This document shows, one piece after another, positions 1 to 10,025 of a stretch of 64,000 nt of DNA (position 1 is the first letter of the stretch; each line of letters begins with the position of its first letter). The translations under genes were made by a program, and so were the position numbers. The notes below the pieces were generated by a model. The model was not told where the DNA came from. It saw nothing but the letters and a program-made list of their open reading frames with translations, and made no database searches. The DNA comes from Rhizaria sp. SCN 62-66. Lineage: Eukaryota > Rhizaria, unplaced. The DNA lies in assembly GCA_001724265.1 (NCBI GenBank), contig MEDY01000062.1:1-64000 (forward strand), in the 5' to 3' direction.

Positions 1-574
1 CCACCTTTATATACCCGCCCCGAAACGACCGTGGGTGGTGTTTGCCCCAGTGTGAGCCTGTGAGACTTGGTATTTTATGCTAAATGTCGGCGGTAACACC
101 ACATGGTGTGAGAATTTCTGCAAGGCGAAACAGTGCGCTACATGGGGCGGTAAAAACCGCTCCATCGTGTCGTTTGCTCTGGAGGAAAACTGATCGTGTT
201 GGATTTATGCTACACGCCACATAAATATTAATAAGTACAAGTACATGTATGTACTTGTACTCGCAATATCATGTTGAAGGCATGTGAGATTCTATCACAC
301 TTAAATTAAGATATACCATACAATAGTTAGTTTCATACATCAAATCACACTCTCGCGAAGTCATGGTTTGATACAGATGCTGAGTTGTTTTGAGAGATGT
401 TTCTTCTCGGTTTACGTCACCGTGCGATCAAGGAGTCCAGATCTCCGATTAATATCTCGGTGGTTCTCGTGGCAACATCCGTTGATCAAAGGGCGACAAC
501 GTGTTCGAATTGATTTAACACATTTTTATATGATATCTAAATTTTACATCTCATACCTGCGTTTCTATTGTAGA
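1..574. other. Spacer upstream of the OTU1-like gene
   Basis: No convincing coding sequence was seen. The stretch becomes AT-rich after about position 190 and carries a perfect 13-bp inverted repeat at 234-261, listed separately. The first 190 bases could be the end of a neighbouring transcript, but nothing identifies it. Confidence 0.4.
234..261. repeat. Perfect 13-bp inverted repeat
   Basis: The left arm AGTACAAGTACAT (234-246) and the right arm ATGTACTTGTACT (249-261) are exact reverse complements separated by GT. It lies about 315 bases upstream of the OTU1-like start codon. It could be a dimeric-protein binding site or a cruciform; no transcription-terminator role is implied in a eukaryote. 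Confidence 0.75.
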
Positions 575-2181
575 ATGAGTGCAATCCGCATTCAGGTTCG
601 GACCGAGACAGATCGCCACGTGCTGTCATCTCTTTCGGCTTCGTCAAGCATTGCAGACTTTATCACCGAGGTGCAAAAGACTTTCAGTACAGCGAAAACG
701 CTAGAGTCTGCGTCAGCAGGCTTTCCTCCCCAAGTACGTCGAGCGCTTCTGGCCCTAGCGCCGCATTGATAAGCTGTTTGCATCTTTGACTCAACTCCCA
801 AGTCTCGCGAATCAGTAACTTGTTTTGCTGCCGCACCTTAACACAAACAAAACAACATTCACACACATTGTCGCCCGCCTTTTGCCCATCTTTTTTTCCA
901 CAGCCATTGCCTCTGACGGACTCCACGCGCACTCTGGGCGACTGCGGGCTCAAGACTGGCTCCAGTGTTCTCATCGCTTTCCGCGACCCCCCCACGGACA
1001 CAGCTTCATCTACAGCCGCTGCATCCACGGCGATTTTGGCGCCCGGCTCCGAGCTTGCAACCACACTGCCCTCCGGTGGTGCAGCGGACTTATCTGTGTT
1101 GCCCGGCGCGCGTAAGCAAGTGCTCGACGACAACTCGTGTTTGTTCCACGCGGTCGCCGTCGCGCTCAGCCCCGCCGCCGCGGCGACGACGTACCTCGCC
1201 TCCTCCATTCAGCAGGCCAACAAGCCGCGCGCTGCGGGCAGTGTTGCTGTGCCCGCTGGCGTTGCCGTACTTACCTCGTTGCCCTTTCTGTAGCCCTACG
1301 CGTCCGCCGCCGCCCCGAACACCCCGCTGCCTTCGCTGGCCGCTCTCGAGGCCGCTGCGCCGACTGCGGCCGCGCGCGTCGCCGCGGCCCCGCCCACCGC
1401 GCGCGCGCTGCGCTCGCTCGTTGCACAGGCCGTGCGGCGCGCGGGCGCGGGCGCGGGCACAGCGGCGGCGCTCTTCGGCGGGGCCGAGTCCGGGCTGGCG
1501 CTGGCAGACGCGCTGGGCGAGCCCGCGGAAACGTACGCGAGCAACATCGAGGGCGGCGCGCGCTGGGGCGGCGAGATCGAGCTGCTCGTGCTCGCGCGTC
1601 TTTACTGCGCGCACATCCATGCCATCGACATCGAGACCGGCGCGCTGCTCTCGTACGCGCCCGCCGCCGCGCCAGTGCCGACCGGTGCGGCAGAGAGAGA
1701 GCGCGCGCCGTCGCGGCACATCGTGCTGCTATACTCGGGGCTGCACTACGACGCCTTTGTGCTGCGTGGTGCACCGGGCACCGCCGCGGCGTACGTCGCG
1801 ACCGGGGCCTCGGCCGCGCCGTCAGTCTTCCGACTCGACACCGGGAACGCGCCCGGCACAGACGTCTCGCTCTTCCCCGGCGACGCAGACGCGGCCGACA
1901 TGGACGCTGACGCCGGCGCTGACTCGGGCGCTGCAAGCGTGTCCGCTGGTGCTGCACCGGCAGCGGTGGCGTCGGACGTATCGGTGCGGTACGGCGTGCT
2001 GGACAAGGCGCGCGCGGTGGCGGCGGCGCTGCGCACGGCGGGCGGATTCACCAACACAAGCAAGTTCACGCTGCGCTGCGCGAGCTGCGGCGTGACGCTG
2101 CGCGGGCAGAAGGAGGCGCTGCTGCACTGCGCCGCCACGCAGCACAACAACTTTGAGGAGTACACGCCGCAACAACAGTGA
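575..2181 (+). CDS. OTU1/YOD1-like ubiquitin thioesterase (UBX-like, OTU, C2H2 finger)
   Basis: Deubiquitinase of the OTU1/YOD1 family, which in yeast and animals works with the p97/Cdc48 ATPase. Exon 1 is 575-733; a GTACGT...CCACAG intron spans 734-903 and is phase 0. The N-terminus begins MSAIRIQVRT and reads as a ubiquitin-like (UBX-L) fold. The OTU core follows, with DDNSCLF (Cys about residue 132), an RWGGEIE segment, and GLHYDAF (His about 334). The C-terminus has CASCG...H...H, the C2H2 finger typical of this family. The frame contains a TAG at 1291-1293 (codon 183) and stays open on both sides to the TGA at 2179-2181, giving about 478 codons. A short intron ending at that TAG cannot be excluded, because a pyrimidine-rich stretch precedes it. 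However, the only GTAC-type donor in phase would leave an intron of just 27 bp. Confidence 0.9.
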
Positions 2182-2434
2182 ACATTCCGAGAACTGCAGA
2201 GAGTCGTTTCTTACAGCATCGCGTTCTGATTTGGCGCGTTTCTACTTAGTTTTGTGATTTGATTTAGAGCACCAACCTGGCCGCGCTCACGCGTAGGATG
2301 GAAATTATAGTAAGCTTAATCTATTATTCATTTTGTAGTCCATGGAGCGCACTTCGCGTTCTCAGCTAGGTAACCAAATAGTCGAAATAAATCAAGAATC
2401 TTCTGTTCATTTTAAACACGTTATTACAGTTCGT

Positions 2435-5400
2435 TTAATCGTCGTCTGAAGAGAAGCTGTGGAAAGATGCCTCGGAGCCGCGACCGAACACGGCGTCATC
2501 AGCCTCGGCCTGGAACGGGAACGCCGCCTCAGCGTCGACCAGCGCCACCGCGTGCGCGGCCGCGGCATCAGGACTGGGCGGCCCAGCGGCGGCGGCGGCG
2601 ACGGCGGTGTGGCGGGGAGCAAACGCGGCGGGCTCGGGCAGCGGCAGCGGGGGCGTGAAGTGTTCCTCCACCGACGCCACGGACTACACGGTGAACCCCG
2701 CAACAATAGCGGTATTGACAACAAGAGACGAAAGCATGGGTTCGAGAGGCGCCTGGAACGGATCCTGGAACTCATCCTCCTGCGGGTCATCATATTGCTC
2801 ATCGTCGTCATCATCGCCGTTGTTAGCAACGGCATCAGTACGGCCATCGTCGTTACCATCGTTGGTGTGGGACACGTAAGCAGGCTCAGTGGTCTCAACC
2901 TGCACACTTGCACTTAAGGTGCCAGCCTCACGCGCACCATCGCCAACGGCAGAGGAAGCTGCATCGCCAGGCGGCGTGTCGCCGGGCAGTGCGTCATCGT
3001 ACAGCGTGCTGTCGGAGAGCGCGTCGCCTGGGAGCTCGTCCGCGTACTGTGCCTCGGGAAGCACGTTGTCATCGTCGCCACCGACGGGGATGACGCTCCC
3101 GGGCAGCACGTCATTGGCCCACGCGTTCATGTCGTCGTCCAACTTACCGTCGACGCCCGTGTGCCTGCCAAAGCTGGCGTTCTCCGCACTAGGCAGGTGA
3201 GCGGTGCTAGCAGCACTCACAGCAGCGCCCGTGCCAGTGGCCACGTCCGCATCAGCACTGAGATTCCTGTTGGCGCTAACGTTGAACTCCGCGTCGACCT
3301 CGGCGTCCATGTCCATCATATCGTCCAATAGGCCCTCGAGCTCGGCGTCCAAAGGCGCGTCCGCGAGAGGAGCGTTAACAAGTGGCGCGTCCATAAGCGA
3401 CGAACCCGTAAGCAACAACGCGTCCTCGAGTTGTGCGTCCGCAACTTGCGCGTCTCCGACAGGCGCGACAACAGGGGTTTCAGATTGCTTCTCTGTCGCG
3501 ATCTCAAGCTGCTCGGTCGTGACAGCATCACTGGCCTCGTGACAGGGCTCTGCTGCGGGCTCATCTCCGCAACGCACCGCAGCAAGGGACTCATCATTGG
3601 GCTCGTCTGCCACAACAGCAGACTCAGCCGCAGTGGCAACGGACTCAACATCAAGAAGCTGGGAAGCGTCAACCGCATCTGCCTCCTCAACGGCGTCGTC
3701 GGATGCAACACTCTCAATCTCAGAGTGCGCGGCATTGTCGTCCATAGCCTCGCTAGGCATGAACGCGGCATCGACAACAGCGGCGGATCCAGCCATAGAA
3801 ACATCGCCGTGCGAGTACTGCTCTGCAGAATGAATCACGGGCTCAGGTTCCGCGGACCGCTGCGTCACCACGTCGGCACTCGCTACAGCATGGGAGGCAA
3901 AGTGAGACTCAGGAGCCACATCACCCACCGCGCCCGCGCGCGCGGCATCGAGCTGGCGCAGCGCAGCGTTGCGCTGTTGCTCAGCGACCGCACGCAGGGC
4001 CTGCGCCTCGTGCGTCGCCGTCGCGGCGCCGCGCAGCTCGTCAAGCAGCTCGCGCTCGCGGTCCACCGCGCGGTCGCGCACGGCCTTGGCACGTTCCTGC
4101 CACTTGTTCTTGGACACGGAGAGGTCCGTCACCGACTGCTGCAGGTCGCGCGTCAGCGCCGCGAGCTCCTCGGCGCGCGCCGTCACGTCGCCCACCGTCG
4201 CCGCGTGCGCCGCGGCCAGCTCTGCCGCCTCGCTCTGCCGCGCGCGGTGCGCGGCGACGAGCTCGGTGTGCGCGGCCTCGGCGGCGCGGGTCGCCGCGGA
4301 GGCGCGCTCTTCAGCGGCGCGCGCGCGCTCCTCGAGCGCGGCCACAGACTCAGCCGCAGCAGCGTCGCCGCGCTCAGCCGCCGCAGCAGCGCGGCGCTCG
4401 CTTGCGTCCGCGCGCGCCACCGCCTGCGCCGCCGCAGCCTCCGCCTGGTCGGCCCGCACCTCGGCCGCACGCGCGCGCGCCGCAAGTGAGTCCACGCGCG
4501 AGTCGCCCGTTTCCACGCGCGCGTCCGCGGCGGCAGCACGGCGCTCGGCGGCGTCTGCGCGGGCTTCCGCCGCTGCCAAGCGCGCCTCGGCCGAGTCGGC
4601 ACGCGACTCCGCGGCCACGGCGCGGGCCTCGGCAGACGCAGCGCGTGCGTCCAGCGCGGCCGCGCGGGCGTCGGCAGCCCGCGCCTGAGCCGCGCCGTCT
4701 GCGGCCGCGGCTTCGGCAGACTGCGCACGGGCCTCAGCCGACGCCACACGCTGCTCGGCCGCGTCGGTGCGTTGCTCAGCCGCGCCTGCGCGGTGGTCGG
4801 CAGCGGCGGCGCGTGTTGCAGCCTGCGCAGTGCTTGACTCGGCGGTCTCGGCGCGGGCTTCGGCGACGCGCAGACTGATCTCGAGCGCGGTAGCCTGCTC
4901 GAGCGCGGCCACCATCGCAGGATCAGGCTGCACGGCCAACGGATCAGCGGCAGCGGCGGCGGCAGCAATAGGAACAGCAGCAGTAGCAGCAGCAGCTGCA
5001 GCACGCGCTGTGGCTGCCTCGGTCGCCGCAGCCTCAGCCTTTGTCACAGCGGTCTTGATATTGTGATCGTAATCTTGCGCGCGGATCTCAACCTCTGCGC
5101 GCACCTCTGCGCATCTGCGCTGGAACGCGTCCGCACGAAGTGTGGCGCGCGCAGCGTAGATGTACAGCTTGCGCACCAGCGCGCGTGTCTGCTTCAGCTG
5201 CACCGTGGCCAAGAGCGCCTCCGAAGACGCCGCGAGCCGAGCGGACTCGGCACGCTCGCAGGCCGAAGCCGCCTGCGCAGCTGCAGCCTCGGCCTCACCG
5301 TGCTGCAGAATGGCCTCGTGCGCGGTGCGGCGCGCGGCCTCAAGCGCCACGCGCTGCGCCGCGCTGGTGGCCGCCGCCAGCGCCGCGTTGGACCGCAGCA

Positions 5401-8400
5401 CGTCGGCGTCGGCGGCCAGCGTGGCGCGCTGCGCGGCGAGCGCGGATCGCTCCGCGAGCAGCGCCGAGCGCGCGCTGATGTCCACGGCCGCGGCGGCGCG
5501 GAGCCCGTCGACGTCAGCCGACAGCGCGGCGACCTGGCTCGCCAGCAGCGCGTTGGCCGCCGAGGACGCCGTGAACCGCGAGTGCACCGAAGACTGCGAC
5601 GGCGACGGCGACGGCGGTGCACCGTACGGCGCACCATAGAACTGCATCCCGTAGCCGCCGGGGCCACCAATGAGCACAGCGGAGCCCGCATGCGGCGTGA
5701 ACAGCGCATTACTGTGCGCGTTGCTGTGCGCGTTGCTGTGCGCAAGCGGCGTCTGCAGCGCGCGCGGGTGCGGCGGCAGCAGCTGCGCGAGCGGCGCGTG
5801 CGCCAGCGCGATGTGCGCGGGGCCGCGCGCGGACGTCAGCGGCGCGTGTGGTCGGTGCTGCCGCGGCGTGTGCGCGGGCGATGACGGCACCGACGCCGGC
5901 GACACGCCCGCGCCCCCCGCGGCGCCGCCGGAGGACGACGACGACTGCGCGCGCGGCCAGCCCGAGAGCGATCCGCGCGGCAGCGGCAGCGCGTAAGGCG
6001 GGCTGCGGGGCGCAGTCGCGCCCGCGGCGTTTACGACCGACGGAGCGGGGGCGGCGCGCGACATGGCGCTCCCAACCGCTGCAGGACCGCGGCCGGGCGG
6101 GCTGCCCGCGGCGCCCAGAGACTTGTCGGAGACCGAAGTGCCCTGGTGGTGATGATCGGAGACGGAGGCGCCCAGCACCGGCAGCAGCGGCTGCGCCTGT
6201 TTCAGCGATGCCAGCGGCGGCGGCGGCGCGGCAACGGCAGAGAGCGGGGGCAGTGCTGCGCTCGCGACGTCGGGCGCGCTTGCGGGAGCTGAGGAGGCAG
6301 AGTGAAGCTCACCGCTGAGCTAGGGAGCCCAGGTGCCCCAGTCGGCTCTCATGTCCGCATCTGCGTCGGTCGCGACGGCGTGTTGCGCCACCGCGGCATG
6401 CTTAGCAGCAGCAGCTTCAGTGTCGGCGTCAGCCTTCGCCTTCGCGACAGCTTCTTCCTCAGCCTCTACGCGAGCGGCCTCAGCCTCCGTAGCAGCCTGC
6501 GCCTCCGCAGCAGCCTGAGCCTCCGCCTCCGCAGCCTCTGCGGCAGCCTGAGCTTCAGCTGCAGCCTTAGCTTCTGCGACAGCATTGGCTTCAGCCTCTG
6601 CAGCAGCACGGGCTTCAGTGTCAGCCTTTGCCTTTTCAGCGGCCGCAACCTCCACAGCAGCCTTTGCCTCGGCCTCAGCAGCAGCTTTGGCTTCAGCTGC
6701 TACTTTCCCCTCAGATTCAGCTTTCACAACAGCTTCCGCTTCAGCGGCGGCCCTCGCATCAGCCTCTGCCTCCGACTTGGCCTCAACCGCAGCCCTAGCA
6801 ACGGCATCCGCGGCCGCAGCGGCGGCGGTAGCGGTGGCTGCGGCGGCTTGCGCCTCAGCCTCTGCGGTAGCCCGCGCCTCGGCCTCAGCCGCGGCCGCTG
6901 CCCTGGCGTCGGCCTCGGCTCTGGCAGCGCGCGCGTTGGCCTCCACCAGTGCGCGCACCTCTGCGGCCGCGAGCGCCTCGCTGATGCTGCGCACCTCGGC
7001 CTCTGCCGCGGCGGCGCGCGCCTTGGCCTCGGCCTCCGCGGCGGCCTGCGCACCCGCGGCCGCCCGCGCCGCCGCCTCCGCCGCGGTCTTGGCCTCAACC
7101 TCGGCGACCGCGCGCGCCAGCATGTCGGCCTTGGCAATTGCCTCTGCAAGTGACACGGCCTCGGTCTCCGCGGCCGCGCGCGCCTCGGCGGCGGCGGCGG
7201 CGGCCTCGGACACGGCCTGGGCCTCCGCGGCGGCCTTGACGGCGGCGGCGGCGACGGCCTCGCCCTCGGCGCGGAGGCGTGCGGCCTAGGCGGCGGCCGC
7301 GGCGGCAGCGATGGCGGCAGTCTGAACACGCGCCGCTTCGTCCTCAGCCTCAGCAGCAGCGACAGCCTCAGCTTCAGTAGCAGCGGCCTCTGCAGCAGCG
7401 GCGGCCCCGACCCTGACACGTGCGGCCTCAGCTTCGACTTCCGTAGCTTTTGCCTCCGCAGCGCCGGCAGCCTCTGCAGCGCGTTCGGTGTCAGCGCACG
7501 CAACCTCAACAGCCTTTACTCCAGCATCCGAGTTGGTTGCACCAGCTCCAGGCTCGGTCGCGGGCACAGCGGCCGCTGCGCCGGTGTCGGTGTTGGCGAT
7601 GTGGTTTTTCTGAGTTGTATCAGGAGTTATCCAGCACTGCATGTCGTCGAAACCCCACATATCGTAGCCGCCTCCGCCGCCATACGCAGACTCGGGCGCA
7701 GCGGGTGCTGCGACGCGCGCGGCAGTGACTGGAACAACAACAGGGGCCACAGTCCAGGCGAAATGCGGTGCGGGGCCCTGTTGCAGAGGCGCGTCAGCAA
7801 CGGTCGCGCTGTCCTCAACAACTGATCTTTGAGTGTCTGCATTAACAGCGGACACTGCCACATTTGGCTCCGCAGCAGCAGCAAAGTCTTCGCAAGTGGG
7901 CGGCTCAGTAGCAGCAGCCTGAGACACTGCGGGCTCAGTCAGAATGGGCTCAGACACAGCAGACTCAGGAGAAGTAGGCTTAGTCACGGTGAGCTCAGTG
8001 ACAGTGGACTCAGGCACGGCCGCAGAGCCCATGAAAGCTACCCACGGGTCAGTCCAGGTCTCAGTCTCAGCCGCCGTCGCGGCATCAGAGCCTGCAGTAG
8101 CAGGAGCGTAGTCCGTGTTAGCTGCGCCCGCAACCGTGAAAGCGGCCCAGGGGTCGTCCGACAGCGCGCGCGCGGCAACAGGGGCGGCAATCGCGGCGTT
8201 CATACGGGCTTTGTCGTTCGCACTAGCATTATCGCGAGCAGCGTTACCGTCGGCACTGAGGGGCACACCACTGTCAGCTCCCCAAACATCGGCCACCTGA
8301 GCATCGTCGTCAAATGCGTCAGTGTCAACCTCGCCAGCCACTTCAGAGGAGTTGTCTTCGTCGCCGCCCTCGTCGCCCTCGTCCTAGTACTCGTCTTCCC

Positions 8401-9253
8401 ACTCGTCAGCATCCTCGCCAGCATCCGACTCAGCCTCAGCCGCGCTGTCCGCAGACGCGTAGGGCTCGTTGCGTGCGGACAACTCCTCAGCGTTGCTGTC
8501 GGGCAAGTCCGACGGCTCGTAGTGCGCGGGCTCTGCTGCCGCCTCGGGCTCGCTACGTGCCATATGAGCAATGTTCACAGCAGCAGCAGCAGCAGCAGCA
8601 ACAGCGTCGTCGCCACGGCGGTGGCCATGATGAGCAGTGTTGTCGTCCTCGGTCACTGCAACGTCGATGCCGGCAAAGTTCAGCAGCGGCACCGCGGCCG
8701 CGACCGGGCTAACACGGCTTCGCTGCGCAGAAGCAGCGTCAACGCTATTGTCTTCGTCAGAGGATACGGATGACGGCACGGAGAATGAATCTTCCAGATC
8801 GCGGTCGCGGTCACCATCGTCGTCGATGTCATCGTCAACGTCGACATCGCCGTCGTCACCGAGATAGATGTCGGAGCCGCCCGCGGTGCGGCCTCGCACA
8901 GCGCCGCCCGCGCTGGCGCGCGCACTGACAGTGACAGTGGCGTTGGCGGTAGCGTCAGCATCGTTGGCGGGCGCGTTAGATTTGCGGACATTTCGTGGTG
9001 TGGCGTGCGCGCTGGAGCCGGTGGAGAGCGCGTCTGCGAAGAGGTCGTCTTCAGAGGAGGCGTCTGCCGCGCCACTGCGCAGTTGCTCAGGTACTTTAAG
9101 TTCGCTGGGGAGCGTTGTAGAGAACGTTGCGTCGATGAACACGGTGTTAGGTGCGAACTTCTCTGGCGAAAGCACTGGCGTGCCGAACTCTGACTCAGGG
9201 GCGCTCCTGGGAGCGGTTGCAAAGTCCCCAAGCGGAATGGGCACAATGTCCAT
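2435..9253 (-). CDS. Giant acidic/Ala-rich coiled-coil protein with four in-frame TAG codons
   Basis: One frame runs from ATG at 9253 to TAA at 2437-2435: 2272 codons with TAG at 8386-8384 (codon 290), 7288-7286 (656), 6322-6320 (978) and 2686-2684 (2190), and no TAA or TGA. I checked the sequence between the sub-frames codon by codon and it stays open and similar in composition. The N-terminal third is acidic and disordered. About residues 550-975 are Ala/Glu-rich helix, followed by a Pro/Ser segment, then a long alternating Ala/Arg/Glu coiled coil (about 1240-1790) and an acidic tail. Short motifs resemble ligands of the AP-2 alpha appendage: DPWAAF (about 8140-8160), DPWVAF (about 8032-8058) and FQDPF (2756-2770). 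No catalytic domain was seen. An endocytic scaffold is a guess from these motifs. If TAG were a stop, the locus would be five same-frame fragments, most lacking an ATG start. Confidence 0.8.
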
Positions 9254-10025
9254 TGTGACAAAACCCTAACTGCACGGGTGCCAAGCTGAGAGACTCAACA
9301 ACGGACGTCTTGACGGTCTACGGGCTTGTGTTGCGGTAAGGTCAGATCAAGATTCGATGAAGCTGCGGCGCGGGGATAGACAGAGCCAGGTGTTATGGGT
9401 TGTGAGAGATAGAAAACGTAATATCGTTATATTATTTTAATAAGCACCGCGCACATCATATTCAAGAGTTGCCCTTATTCGTCAATGTTTGAGTTCTGTA
9501 CATGCATATGTCTTTATCCGCTGCTCCACAGTCACAGCGACGAGCCCACTCCTCCTCTCGGCAGCAAGACTACAAGACGACGTCTCTTCAATGTCGGCAT
9601 GCTTTGTACATTGCTGAGACAGGCGTATTCACTGCGAGAATTTGAATCGGACTGTGATCAACTCACGGTATATGGTTTTCAAATTTATGGGCCATTCAGG
9701 TTCCGTTCATGCGATGAATTATTGGTTTTGTTATAGCCAGGCGTCACTCTCGAGAGGGCGACGCTTGTCTCGCCATTGCCTGCCCATATCTTCATAGCAA
9801 CAGAGCTCGAGGCGATGTAGACCCTTGTGAGCTCATCAAGCTCTACTTCAATTCGCATCACTAAACTCAGTTTATTCACATCACATTCTATCACCCTGTT
9901 TCTAACCGCTTCATTCGGTCATTCCTTTGTGCGCACGCAGCTCCTTCAAACCTTCCTTCGCTTGGTATAGCACAACCAAATAGGATAAACCGAGCTTGAG
10001 TTGAGCTTAGGCCGATTTAGCAATC
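9254..10025. other. Divergent spacer, 772 bp
   Basis: It separates two divergently transcribed genes and probably holds both promoters. It is AT-rich between 9410 and 9480. The short open frames here have no coding character. Confidence 0.4.

Noticed and set aside
965-2175. Long open frames on both strands overlapping the OTU1-like gene, and similar Arg/Ala/Pro-rich frames opposite every GC-rich gene
   Set aside because: They are by-products of high GC at third positions. Their translations are Arg/Pro/Ala noise with no domain, while the chosen frames show conserved motifs.
2684-2760. Short intron ending at the TAG at 2686-2684
   Set aside because: No GTACGT or GTAAGT donor and no pyrimidine tract precede it; the other three TAGs in this gene likewise lack splice-site context.
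2435-9253. Five separate small genes or pseudogene fragments instead of one giant gene
   Set aside because: All pieces share one frame with no TAA or TGA, no frameshift, and no ATG at most internal starts. A decaying pseudogene would collect all three stops and indels.
2435-9253. Selenocysteine, pyrrolysine or programmed readthrough as the explanation of in-frame TAG
   Set aside because: Selenocysteine uses UGA, pyrrolysine is not known in eukaryotic nuclei, and readthrough usually shows a fixed 3' context, which differs at each site here.
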